DNA from: Saccharothrix longispora | GTDB taxonomy: Bacteria; Actinomycetota; Actinomycetes; Mycobacteriales; Pseudonocardiaceae | Assembly (NCBI RefSeq): GCF_030852425.1 | Contig: NZ_NSDM01000003.1 | Coordinates: forward strand, 372,001 to 436,000 | Direction of reading: 5' to 3' | DNA: 64,000 nucleotides | Part shown: piece by piece, positions 34,793 through 42,010 of the stretch | How the letters are laid out: each line of letters opens with the position of its first letter | Position numbering within the stretch: position 1 is the stretch's first letter | The notes under the pieces: generated by a model | The model's input: only the letters and a program-made list of their open reading frames with translations | What the model was told of the DNA's origin: nothing | The model's database searches: none | Translations under genes and position numbers: made by a program

Positions 34793-35584
34793 CTAGAGCA
34801 CCTTCGCGAGGAACTGCTGCGTGCGTTGCTGCCGGGGATCATCCAGCACCTGCGCGGGCGGACCCGACTCGACCACCGCGCCGTCGACCATGAACACCAC
34901 GGAGTCGGCGACCTGGCGGGCGAACCCGATCTCGTGCGTGACCACGATCATCGTCATGCCGTCGCGGGCCAGGTCGACCATCACGTCGAGCACCTCGCCC
35001 ACCAGCTCGGGGTCGAGCGCGGACGTCGGCTCGTCGAACAGCATCAGCCGCGGTCGCATCGCCAGGGCCCGCGCGATGGCCACCCGCTGCTGCTGGCCGC
35101 CGGACAGCTGGTGCGGGTAGGCGTCGGCCTTGTCCGCCAGCCCGACGCGCGCCAGCAGCGCCCGCCCCTCCTCGACGGCCTCGCGACGCGGCTTCCGCAG
35201 CACCCGGACCGGCCCCTCGACGACGTTCCCCAGCGCCGTGCGGTGCGGGAACAGGTTGAACCGCTGGAACACCATGCCGATGCCGCGGCGCTGCCGGGCC
35301 ACCTCGCGCTCGCGCAGCTCGTGCAGCTTCCCGCCGCGCGAGGTGAACCCGACGGGCTGGCCGGCGACCCAGATGCGGCCCGCGTCGATGGTCTCCAGGT
35401 GGTTCACGCAGCGCAGGAACGTGGACTTGCCCGCGCCGGACGGCCCGAGCAGGCACACCACCTGCCCGGGGTCCACGGTCAGGTCGACGCCCTTCAGGAC
35501 CTCGGTCCCGCCGAACGACTTCCGCACGCCCACCGCCCGGACCAGGGGCGTCGAAGCGGTGCTCACCGGAGGAGCGGCGCTCAT
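34793..35584 (-). CDS. Polar amino-acid ABC transporter ATPase
   Basis: A 263-residue ATPase of the GlnQ/HisP type: Walker [10 protein letters not shown], signature LSGGQQQR, Walker [13 protein letters not shown] and the H-loop VTHE. It has the insert [10 protein letters not shown] between Walker A and the Q-loop seen in several polar amino-acid ATPases. The ATG overlaps the permease stop (ATGA), and the stop TAG immediately precedes the regulator fusion. It should energise import with the permease at 35581 and the lipoprotein at 36416. Confidence 0.95.
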   Translation of the reverse strand: MSAAPPVSTASTPLVRAVGVRKSFGGTEVLKGVDLTVDPGQVVCLLGPSGAGKSTFLRCVNHLETIDAGRIWVAGQPVGFTSRGGKLHELREREVARQRRGIGMVFQRFNLFPHRTALGNVVEGPVRVLRKPRREAVEEGRALLARVGLADKADAYPHQLSGGQQQRVAIARALAMRPRLMLFDEPTSALDPELVGEVLDVMVDLARDGMTMIVVTHEIGFARQVADSVVFMVDGAVVESGPPAQVLDDPRQQRTQQFLAKVL

Positions 35585-36426
35585 CGGGCGACCCCCTTGC
35601 CGTAGTAGCGCTCCAGGTAGTGCTGGCCGACGCTCGCCACGCTGACCACGACCATGTACCAGGCCGCCGCGGCGAGCAGCGTCTCCATGATCTGGAGGTT
35701 GCGCGAGGCGATGTTGTTGGCCGCGTGGATCAGCTCCAGGAACCCGATGACCGACGCCATCGACGTGCCCTTGAGCATGTTGATGAAGTTGTTGCCGGTG
35801 GGCGGGATGATGACCCGCATGGCCTGCGGCAGGACGACGCGGCGCAGCGCGGTCGCGGGGGTCATGCCGATGGCCTTGGCCGCCTCCACCTGCCCGTGGT
35901 CGACGCTGTTCAGCCCGGCGCGCACGATCTCGGCCATGTAGGCGCTCTCGTTGAGCCCGAGCCCGAGCAGGGCCGCGACGAACGCCGTGACCAGCACGTT
36001 CGTCTTCTCCTCCCAGATGCCGAAGAACGAGATGTCCTCGAACACCAGGGCCAGGTTGAACCACAGCAGGATCTGGAGCAGCACGGGCAGGCCGCGGAAC
36101 AGCCACACGTACCCGGCGGCGAACCAGCGGGCCACGGGGTTGGCCGAGCGGCGCATGAGGGCGATGACGACGCCGAGCACGATCGCGCCCGCCTGCGCCA
36201 CGACCGCGAGCACCACCGTGTTGGCCAGGCCGCGCAGCATGATGTCGTGGGTGAAGAACCCCGGCACGGCCGCGTAGTCGATCTTCGCGTCGGCCAGCGC
36301 CCAGCCCAGCAGGCCGAGCAGCACCAGGATCACCGCGCCACCGACCCACCGCCACCAGTGGCGCAGCGGGACGACGACCAGCTCGTCGTCGGTCGGGACC
36401 GGGGTCACCGCGGGCTCACCGGCCAT
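35581..36426 (-). CDS. Polar amino-acid ABC transporter permease
   Basis: A 281-residue permease of the HisMQ/GlnP type with a ~25-residue acidic N-terminus and five or six membrane helices. The EAA loop reads GQVEAAKAIGMTPATALRRVVLPQA. Only one permease gene is present, so it likely works as a homodimer. ATG at 36426 overlaps the end of the binding-protein gene by 11 bases. Confidence 0.93.
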   Translation of the reverse strand: MAGEPAVTPVPTDDELVVVPLRHWWRWVGGAVILVLLGLLGWALADAKIDYAAVPGFFTHDIMLRGLANTVVLAVVAQAGAIVLGVVIALMRRSANPVARWFAAGYVWLFRGLPVLLQILLWFNLALVFEDISFFGIWEEKTNVLVTAFVAALLGLGLNESAYMAEIVRAGLNSVDHGQVEAAKAIGMTPATALRRVVLPQAMRVIIPPTGNNFINMLKGTSMASVIGFLELIHAANNIASRNLQIMETLLAAAAWYMVVVSVASVGQHYLERYYGKGVAR

Positions 36427-37318
36427 TGACGGTCACCTGGTCGATCGCGCCCTGCTCGACGTCCCAGGCGGCGAGGATCTTGCCGTAGGTGCCGTCGTCG
36501 ACGAGGGCCTGGAGCGCCTTCCGGATGGCGGCGGTCAGCTCGGGGGTGCTCTTGTTCACGCCGATGCCGTACGGGCCGCCGTTGATCGGCGCCAGGTCCA
36601 GGACCTCGAAGAACTCGCCGTCACCGGCGGTCTTGGCGACGTAGACCGCGGTCGGCAGGTCGTTGAGGATGGCGGCGACGCGGCCGGTGCGCAGCTGGTT
36701 CTGGTTCTGCGTGTCGCTGTCGGTGGCGGTCACCTGGATCGGGTCGCCGGAGAGGCACTGGTACTCCTTGGCGTAGGTCTCCTGGCTGGAGCCGAGGTTG
36801 ACCGCGACCGCCTTCCCGCACAGGTCGTCGGGGCCCTTGACGCCCTGCGGGTTGCCCTTCTGCACCATGATGGTGATGCCGGAGGTGAAGTAGTCGACGA
36901 AGTCGATCGCCTGCTGCCGCTCGGCCGTGTCGTTCATCGCGGCCATCGTCACGTCGATGCGCCCCGCCTGGAGGCTCGTGATGAGCGAGCCGAACGCCAT
37001 GTCCTGGTGCTCGACGGTCAGGCCGAGCTTGGCGCCGATGGCCTTGGCCAGGTCGACCTCGGAGCCGACCGCGGTCGTGCCGTCGGCGGCGTAGAAGTTG
37101 TTCGGCGGGTTCTGCACGTTGGACCCGACGCGCAGCTTCCCGGCCTGCCGGATGCCCTCCGGGAGGGTCGCGGCGAGCGCGTCGTCCTTGGTGACGGCCT
37201 GCACCACCGCGGCGGTGTCGGGCAGGTCACCGGTCGTGCCCGCGGGCGCCTCCTCGGCGGGGGCACCGCACGCGACCAGCGCGAACAGGGACAGGGCGAG
37301 GGCTGCGGTCCTGCGCAC
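36416..37318 (-). CDS. Polar amino-acid binding lipoprotein
   Basis: A 300-residue family 3 solute-binding protein. The signal peptide ends in the lipobox LVAC at about residue 15, so it is anchored outside the cell. The mature domain has GKLRVGSNVQNPPNNFYA, EVDLAKAIGAKLGL and DVTMAAMNDTAERQQAIDFV, the usual ligand-site strands for polar or charged amino acids. GTG at 37318 was chosen because AGGAGGT is six bases upstream. First gene of a four-gene operon that ends with the PLP-regulator fusion. Confidence 0.93.
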   Translation of the reverse strand: MRRTAALALSLFALVACGAPAEEAPAGTTGDLPDTAAVVQAVTKDDALAATLPEGIRQAGKLRVGSNVQNPPNNFYAADGTTAVGSEVDLAKAIGAKLGLTVEHQDMAFGSLITSLQAGRIDVTMAAMNDTAERQQAIDFVDYFTSGITIMVQKGNPQGVKGPDDLCGKAVAVNLGSSQETYAKEYQCLSGDPIQVTATDSDTQNQNQLRTGRVAAILNDLPTAVYVAKTAGDGEFFEVLDLAPINGGPYGIGVNKSTPELTAAIRKALQALVDDGTYGKILAAWDVEQGAIDQVTVNGR

Positions 37319-37352
37319 GGGACACCTCCTGCGATTGGGTGCCCGAAAACTA

Positions 37353-37388
37353 CAACGTTCCGTTGAAGAGGTCCACACTTTGTTGAAG
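37353..37388. promoter_or_regulatory. Candidate operator for the amino-acid transporter operon
   Basis: Inverted repeat CAACG-TTC-CGTTG (37353-37365) and a direct repeat GTTGAAG at 37362-37368 and 37382-37388, exactly 20 bases apart (two helical turns). This is 35-70 bases upstream of the binding-protein start, a sensible place for a DauR-type regulator to bind. Assignment is inference. Confidence 0.4.
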
Positions 37389-37400
37389 GGAATGTCCCGG

Positions 37401-37425
37401 GTGTCCGGATCGTTCTCCGGGGTAC
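37401..37425 (+). promoter_or_regulatory. Sigma-B-like promoter of thioredoxin gene
   Basis: GTGT (37401-37404), 15 bases, GGGTAC (37420-37425); the ATG follows 38 bases later. Confidence 0.6.
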
Positions 37426-37463
37426 GAGGGGTCCGACCCCTGAACCGACGTGGAGGAGGACCT

Positions 37464-37838
37464 ATGGCCACCGTGGAGCTGACCGCGGAGAACTTCGACG
37501 AGGTTGTCGGCGGCTCCGAGATGGTCCTGGTCGACTTCTGGGCCGGCTGGTGCGGACCGTGCCGCCAGTTCGCCCCGACCTACGAGAAGTCCAGCGAGAA
37601 GCACGACGACATCGTGTTCGGCAAGGTCGACACCGAGGCGCAGCAGCAGCTCGCCGCGGCGTTCGAGATCCGGTCGATCCCGACGCTGATGATCGTGCGC
37701 GACGGCGTGGTGCTCTACGCCCAGCCCGGCGCGCTGCCGGAGGCGGCGCTGGAGGACCTGATCGACCAGGCGCGCAAGGTCGACATGGAGGACGTGCGCA
37801 AGCAGGTCGCCGAACAGAAGGCCGCCCAGCAGGGGTGA
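37464..37838 (+). CDS. Thioredoxin
   Basis: A 124-residue thioredoxin with the redox motif WCGPC (29-33) in VDFWAGWCGPCRQF, cis-Pro in IRSIPTLMIV and a ~20-residue charged helix at the C-terminus. It reduces protein disulfides in the cytoplasm, receiving electrons from thioredoxin reductase. A strong ribosome site (GGAGGAGG, from 37452) precedes the ATG. The sigma-B-like promoter suggests induction in osmotic or oxidative stress. It stands alone and ends at a hairpin shared with the convergent YihY gene. Confidence 0.95.
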   Translation: MATVELTAENFDEVVGGSEMVLVDFWAGWCGPCRQFAPTYEKSSEKHDDIVFGKVDTEAQQQLAAAFEIRSIPTLMIVRDGVVLYAQPGALPEAALEDLIDQARKVDMEDVRKQVAEQKAAQQG

Positions 37839-37890
37839 CGCCACAGGAGTGACCTCGCGGGGATGACCTCGCGGGTGACGCGGACGTCGA

Positions 37891-37922
37891 AGAGGGGTGG
37901 GCCCGGTCGGGCCCACCCCTCT
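37891..37922. terminator. Bidirectional terminator between thioredoxin and yihY-like genes
   Basis: Perfect 14-bp stem (37891-37904 with 37909-37922), loop GGTC. Confidence 0.8.
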
Positions 37923-37936
37923 CGTCGTCGTGCGGG

Positions 37937-38866
37937 TCAGTCCATGGCGCGCGTGTCGCGCGGCGGGGCGACCGGGTCCTCGCCCGACGACTCGCCGGTC
38001 GCCATCCGCCGACCCCGCTCCAGCTCGGCGTCCAACTCCGCGCCCAGCAGCAGCGCGATGTTCGAGATCCACAGCCAGACCAGGAAGATGATCACACCGG
38101 CGAGCGAGCCGTAGGTCTTGTTGTACGAGCTGAAGTTCGCCACGTAGAAGGCGAAGCCCAGCGACGCCCCCACCCACACCAGCACGGTGAGCAGGCCGCC
38201 CGGCGTGATCCACAGGAAGCCGGGCTGCCGCACGTTCGGCGACGCCCAGAACAGCAGCCCGATCGCGGCGCTGGCGAGCAGGAACAGCACGGGCCACTTG
38301 GCGATGTCCCAGACCGTCACGAACTGCTCGCCCAGGCCGAGCAGGTCGCCCACCCACCGCGCGACGCCGCCGGTGAGCGTGACGCCGAGCGCGGTCAGCG
38401 CCAGCAGCACCACCACGCCGACGGTCAGCGCCAGCCGCAGCGGGATGACCTTCCAGAACGGCCGGCCCTCCTCGACGTCGTAGATCGAGTTGGCCGCGCG
38501 CATGAACGCGCCGACGTACCCGGACGCCGACCACAGCGCGGTCACCAGACCGACGATCGCCAGGGGCCCGGTGGCCTTCGACTGCTGGAGGTTCTGGATG
38601 CCGTCCTCGATGAACTGCTTGGCCTCACCGGGTCCCAGCATGTCCAGGCTGTCCACGATGGACTGCGTGGCCTGGGGCCCGAGCAGGCCGAGCAGGGACA
38701 CCAGCAGCAGGATGCCGGGGAACAGCGACAGCACCGCGTAGTAGGTGAGCGCCGCCGCCCAGTCGGTGAGGTTGTCGTCGCTGAACTCCTTCACCGTGCG
38801 CTTGAGCACGCCCCCCCACGAGCGCTTGGGCAGCTTGGTGGGTGCGTCGGGTGCTTGCGTCGCCAT
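37937..38866 (-). CDS. YihY/virulence-factor-BrkB family membrane protein
   Basis: A 309-residue protein with six membrane helices. DWAAALTYYAVLSLFPGILLL, ATGPLAIVGLVTALWSASGYVGAFMRAANSIYDVEEGRP and SYNKTYGSLAGVIIFLVWLWISN are the family's core motifs. It was once called RNase BN but is now regarded as a membrane protein, possibly a transporter. The C-terminal tail is charged. It is divergent from the holin-like operon. Confidence 0.93.
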   Translation of the reverse strand: MATQAPDAPTKLPKRSWGGVLKRTVKEFSDDNLTDWAAALTYYAVLSLFPGILLLVSLLGLLGPQATQSIVDSLDMLGPGEAKQFIEDGIQNLQQSKATGPLAIVGLVTALWSASGYVGAFMRAANSIYDVEEGRPFWKVIPLRLALTVGVVVLLALTALGVTLTGGVARWVGDLLGLGEQFVTVWDIAKWPVLFLLASAAIGLLFWASPNVRQPGFLWITPGGLLTVLVWVGASLGFAFYVANFSSYNKTYGSLAGVIIFLVWLWISNIALLLGAELDAELERGRRMATGESSGEDPVAPPRDTRAMD

Positions 38867-38892
38867 GAGCGCCGGATTCCCCGGAAACCCGT

Positions 38893-38918
38893 GCGTACAC
38901 CACGCGCGTTCTGGGTAG
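38893..38918 (+). promoter_or_regulatory. Sigma-B-like promoter of holin/DUF3618/DUF4235 operon
   Basis: GCGT (38893-38896), 16 bases, GGGTAG (38913-38918); ATG at 38949 follows a GAGAGGAGA ribosome site. Confidence 0.5.
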
Positions 38919-38948
38919 TCGTGGGTCGACTGGGAGAGGAGACGGCCA

Positions 38949-39353
38949 ATGGACCACGTCGCCACCGATCGGGAACCGTCCACCGCCGAACTGGTGAGCA
39001 GGCTCTCCGAGCAGGTGAGCAGGCTGGCGCGGGACGAGATCCGGCTCGCCGCTGTCGAGATGCGCGAGAAGGGCAAGCGCGTCGGCACGGGGGCCGGCCT
39101 GTTCGGCGGGGCCGGCGTGCTGGCCTGGTTCGGGCTGGGGGCGGTCATCGCGGGTCTGATCCTGCTGTTGGCCACCGTGCTGCCCGCGTGGGCCGCGGCG
39201 TTCATCGTCGCGGCGGCCGTGCTCCTCGTGGCAGGTGTGCTCGCGCTGGTCGGCCGCAAGCAGATCGAGAAGGGCACCCCACCGGTGCCGGAGGAGGCCA
39301 TCGCGAGCGTGAAGCAGGACATCGCCACCGTGAGCGAGAGGGCGCACCGATGA
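38949..39353 (+). CDS. Phage-holin-family (DUF1469-like) membrane protein
   Basis: A 134-residue protein with an amphipathic N-terminal helix (ELVSRLSEQVSRLARDEIRLAAVEM), two membrane helices (GLFGGAGVLAWFGLGAVIAGLILLL and WAAAFIVAAAVLLVAGVLALVG) and a polar tail. This matches the Phage_holin_3_6/DUF1469 family of actinobacterial chromosomes, which is not phage-borne here: no phage genes surround it. Its stop overlaps the DUF3618 start, and a DUF4235 gene follows; this trio is a recurrent actinobacterial operon of unknown envelope function. Confidence 0.88.
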   Translation: MDHVATDREPSTAELVSRLSEQVSRLARDEIRLAAVEMREKGKRVGTGAGLFGGAGVLAWFGLGAVIAGLILLLATVLPAWAAAFIVAAAVLLVAGVLALVGRKQIEKGTPPVPEEAIASVKQDIATVSERAHR

Positions 39354-40024
39354 GCGGCAAGGACGTTCCCGACAACCCCGACGAGCTGCGCGCGGATGTC
39401 GAGCGGACCCGGCGCGAGCTGGGCGAGACCGTCGAGGCGCTGGCGCACAAGGCGGACGTGCCCGGGCGGGTCAAGGAGAAGGCGCACGAGAAGGTGGAGA
39501 AGGTGAAGGAGAGCGCGACGCGGGCCAACGCGGCGGTCGCGGCGGCGGCCGGCAAGGCCACCGCCAAGGTCGGCCACGCCACCGACAAGGCGGGTGCGAA
39601 GGCCGCGGCGGCCGGGACGACCGCGGGCGCGGTGGCGGCCAAGGCCGGTGAGAAGGCCGGCGCCGCGGGCGCGCAGACGGGCCAGGCGGCGAGCCAGGTG
39701 GGTGAGAAGGCGAGCGCCGTCGCGCAGCAGGTGACCGAAAAGGCCACGGCCGTGGCCGGACAGGTGACCGAGAAGGCGACCGCGGTGGCCGAGCAGGTCG
39801 GCGAGAGGGCCACGGCGGTGGCCGGACAGGTCGGCGAGAAGGCGAGCGCGGTGGCGGGCCAGGTGGGCGAGAAGGCCGCGCAGGCGGTCGAGCAGCTGCC
39901 CCCGCCCGTGCAGCAGCGCGTCGACCAGGGCGTTCGGCAGGCGCGCAAGCACCCGGCGGCGGTCGCGGCCGGTGCCGCGGCGGTCGTCCTGCTGCTCTGG
40001 AAGCTGATGCGGAGGGGCCGATGA
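39350..40024 (+). CDS. DUF3618 protein with LEA-like 11-residue repeats
   Basis: A 224-residue protein. Residues 10-35 (DELRADVERTRRELGETVEALAHKADV) are the DUF3618 domain. Residues 36-115 are Ala/Lys-rich helix. Residues 118-183 hold six tandem 11-residue repeats of the form [GT]EKA[ST]AVAxQV, which as a helix would place charged and small residues on separate faces, as in LEA or apolipoprotein-type proteins. One membrane helix ([20 protein letters not shown]) ends the chain. It is probably a membrane-anchored coiled rod under the inner membrane surface. Overlaps both neighbours by ATGA. Confidence 0.85.
   Translation: MSGKDVPDNPDELRADVERTRRELGETVEALAHKADVPGRVKEKAHEKVEKVKESATRANAAVAAAAGKATAKVGHATDKAGAKAAAAGTTAGAVAAKAGEKAGAAGAQTGQAASQVGEKASAVAQQVTEKATAVAGQVTEKATAVAEQVGERATAVAGQVGEKASAVAGQVGEKAAQAVEQLPPPVQQRVDQGVRQARKHPAAVAAGAAAVVLLLWKLMRRGR
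39701..39898 (+). repeat. Six 33-base tandem repeats inside the DUF3618 gene
   Basis: Six consecutive 33-base units encoding the 11-residue repeats at residues 118-183. Units differ at scattered bases (for instance EKATAVAGQV and ERATAVAGQV), so they are old rather than newly expanded. Confidence 0.85.
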
Positions 40025-40311
40025 ACGTGAACAAGCTCCTCTACCGCCCGCTCGGCATGCTGTTCGGCGTGCTCGGCGGTCTCGCGGCCAGCGCGGTGTT
40101 CGGCCAGGTGTGGAAGCTCGTCACGGGCACCGCGGAAGCCCCCACCCCGACCCAGAAGGACCGGGGGTGGGGCGAGGTGTTGCTGGCCGCGACCATCCAG
40201 GGTGCGATCTTCGGCCTGGTCAAGGCCGCGATCGACCGCGGTGGCGCGGCCGGCTACGACAAGCTCACCGGCGAGTGGCCCGGCGACACGAACAAGTACG
40301 ACGGCGACTGA
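40021..40311 (+). CDS. DUF4235 membrane protein
   Basis: A 96-residue protein with two hydrophobic segments (YRPLGMLFGVLGGLAASAVFG and VLLAATIQGAIFGLVKAAIDR) and the motif KDRGWGEVLLAATIQGA, typical of DUF4235. The ATG overlaps the DUF3618 stop. The function is unknown; it travels with the holin-like and DUF3618 proteins. Confidence 0.88.
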   Translation: MNVNKLLYRPLGMLFGVLGGLAASAVFGQVWKLVTGTAEAPTPTQKDRGWGEVLLAATIQGAIFGLVKAAIDRGGAAGYDKLTGEWPGDTNKYDGD

Positions 40312-40349
40312 GCGCCGCCCGGAGCCGTCCCCGGAGGGGACGGGCCGCC

Positions 40350-40520
40350 CTACTCGGGCTGCTCGTCCCCTCCTCCCGCGCGACGCCGCTCGTCATCGCG
40401 TTCGCGCCGCTCGTCCTCGTCGAGGAACTGCTCCGGGTCCACGTCGAGGTCGGGCGGTTCCGGCGTGCCGGGGGACTTGGGCGGGTCGGGGTTGAGGGGC
40501 CTGTCCTCGGGTTCGGTCAT
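40350..40520 (-). CDS. Small acidic hypothetical protein
   Basis: A 56-residue open frame, MTEPEDRPLNPDPPKSPG at the start and very acidic/charged (DLDVDPEQFLDEDERRERDD) later, with no membrane segment. It lies 10 bases after the enoyl-CoA hydratase gene on the same strand, and its codons have the strong third-position G/C of real genes. There is no clear ribosome site. I do not recognise a family. Confidence 0.5.
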   Translation of the reverse strand: MTEPEDRPLNPDPPKSPGTPEPPDLDVDPEQFLDEDERRERDDERRRAGGGDEQPE

Positions 40521-40530
40521 GTGCAGGGAG

Positions 40531-41316
40531 TTACCCCGCCGACGGGGTCTTGAACACCGGGAACCGGGGTGGGCGCTTCTCCAGGAACGCCGCCACCCCC
40601 TCCGCGTACTCGGCGCTGTGCACGGCCTCGTCGTAGAGCGCGCGCACCGCGTCGTCCTCGTCCCCGCCGTCGGTGATGCGCTCCACGATCCGCTTCGCGC
40701 CCCGCACGCTGACCTGGGCGCGCGAGGCGATCGTGCCGGCCAGCTCCTCGACCCGGGCGTCCAGCGCGTCGGGCGGGTGCACCTCGTTGACCAGGCCGAT
40801 GCGCAGCGCGGTCGCCGCGTCGAGGATCTCGCCGGCGAACAGGATCTGCTTGGCCCAGGCGGGCCCGACGACGTCCACCAGCTGCTTGGTGGACGCGAAG
40901 CCGTAGACGATGCCCAGCTTGGCGGGCGTGATGCCGAACCGGGCGTCCGCCGCCGCGACCCGCAGGTCGCAGGCCAGCGCCACCTCGCACCCGCCGCCGA
41001 TGCAGAACCCGGTGACGGCGGCGATCGTCGGCTTGCCGAGCGCGGTGATGGACCGCGCGCCCGCGTGCACCGCCTCGCCGTAGCGGGCGGCCCCCTCGGC
41101 GCCGCTGCGCAGCGTCCCGAACTCGCTGATGTCGGCACCGGCGGAGAAGTGCTCGCCGCCCCGCACGACCAGCACGCGCACGGCGTCGTCGTCGCGCACC
41201 CGCGCCATCAGGCCGGGCAGCGCGGACCACATCTCGTAGCTCAGCGCGTTGCGCTTGGCCGGCCGGTCGATGGTCATCGTCGCGATCGGGCCGTCCGTCT
41301 CCAACCTGAAGGTCAT
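40531..41316 (-). CDS. Enoyl-CoA hydratase/isomerase
   Basis: A 261-residue crotonase-fold protein. FSAGADISEF (oxyanion loop, about 59-68), AAVTGFCIGGGCEVALACDLR and GITPAKLGIVYGFAS are present; a hydratase Glu is not at the second classical site, where GIVYGF stands, so the exact reaction (hydration, isomerisation or hydrolysis) is open. It ends KRPPRFPVFK like many actinobacterial EchA proteins. GTG 41319 or ATG 41316 may start it. It acts on an acyl-CoA in the cytoplasm. Confidence 0.9.
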   Translation of the reverse strand: MTFRLETDGPIATMTIDRPAKRNALSYEMWSALPGLMARVRDDDAVRVLVVRGGEHFSAGADISEFGTLRSGAEGAARYGEAVHAGARSITALGKPTIAAVTGFCIGGGCEVALACDLRVAAADARFGITPAKLGIVYGFASTKQLVDVVGPAWAKQILFAGEILDAATALRIGLVNEVHPPDALDARVEELAGTIASRAQVSVRGAKRIVERITDGGDEDDAVRALYDEAVHSAEYAEGVAAFLEKRPPRFPVFKTPSAG

Positions 41317-41362
41317 CACCGGAGGGTAGGGCGCGGATGGCGGCGGTCGGGGGTGAGCGCCC

Positions 41363-41980
41363 TCACGTGAGGGACCAGAACGCGATCCCGCCGACGATCG
41401 CGCCCATCACGGCGCCCACCACGACCTGCGGCACGGTGTGGTGGCCCAGCGCCACCCGCGACCACGCCACCAGGGCCACGGCCGGTGACGCGAGCAGCAC
41501 CCACGGGCCGTAGGTGATGGCCAGCACGACCACCGCGCCGGCCGCCACGGCCGCGTGGAAGGAGATCTTCCAGCCGCGCGTGCCGCCCACCGGCAGGGCG
41601 AACGTGACGAGCAGGCAGAGCAGCAGGCTGAGGAACATCGACAGCGACAGGCCGAGCACGGTGCGCGGCGCACCGCCGAGGACGAGCGCGGCGATGCCCA
41701 GGGTCAGGGACGCGATGCAGGTCAGGAGCGGGACCAGCCGGCCCTCGCGGTTCGTCACGTGGTGGCCGTTCCAGCGCCCCCGGCGCGCGCCGCGCACGAC
41801 GACGGCCATGGGGATGACCGAGCCGGTCAGGCCCACGACGGCGCCCCACAGCAGGGTCTCCGGCACGCTCCTGGTGGCCTGCCAGGCCACCAGGAGCGGC
41901 ACGCCGAGCACCAGGACCCACGGGGCCAGCACCTCCGTGGCCAGTCGGGCCAGGGGCGGTGCGGGCACGCGTGCGGTCAT
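41363..41980 (-). CDS. PAP2-like membrane protein, divergent
   Basis: A 205-residue membrane protein with five or six helices. The pair KISFHAAVAAG and WSRVALGHHTVPQVVVG resembles motifs 2 and 3 of PAP2 lipid phosphatases, but the third motif has Gln where the catalytic-site Asp is usual and motif 1 is not clean. It may have lost or changed activity. Lipid phosphate or phosphatase-related role is therefore tentative. It stands alone between the hydratase and the secreted protein gene. Confidence 0.7.
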   Translation of the reverse strand: MTARVPAPPLARLATEVLAPWVLVLGVPLLVAWQATRSVPETLLWGAVVGLTGSVIPMAVVVRGARRGRWNGHHVTNREGRLVPLLTCIASLTLGIAALVLGGAPRTVLGLSLSMFLSLLLCLLVTFALPVGGTRGWKISFHAAVAAGAVVVLAITYGPWVLLASPAVALVAWSRVALGHHTVPQVVVGAVMGAIVGGIAFWSLT

Positions 41981-42010
41981 GATCGGGAGCGTAGCGGCGC
42001 GGGGGCCGTT

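Noticed and set aside
38949-39353. Prophage remnant because of the holin-like gene
   Set aside because: The gene belongs to a common chromosomal operon with DUF3618 and DUF4235 genes; no phage structural, lysin or integrase genes are near.
40531-40557. GTGT-N17-GGGTAA upstream of the small ORF at 40350
   Set aside because: The spacing is longer than in the other promoters and GGGTAA includes the hydratase stop codon, so it may be chance.
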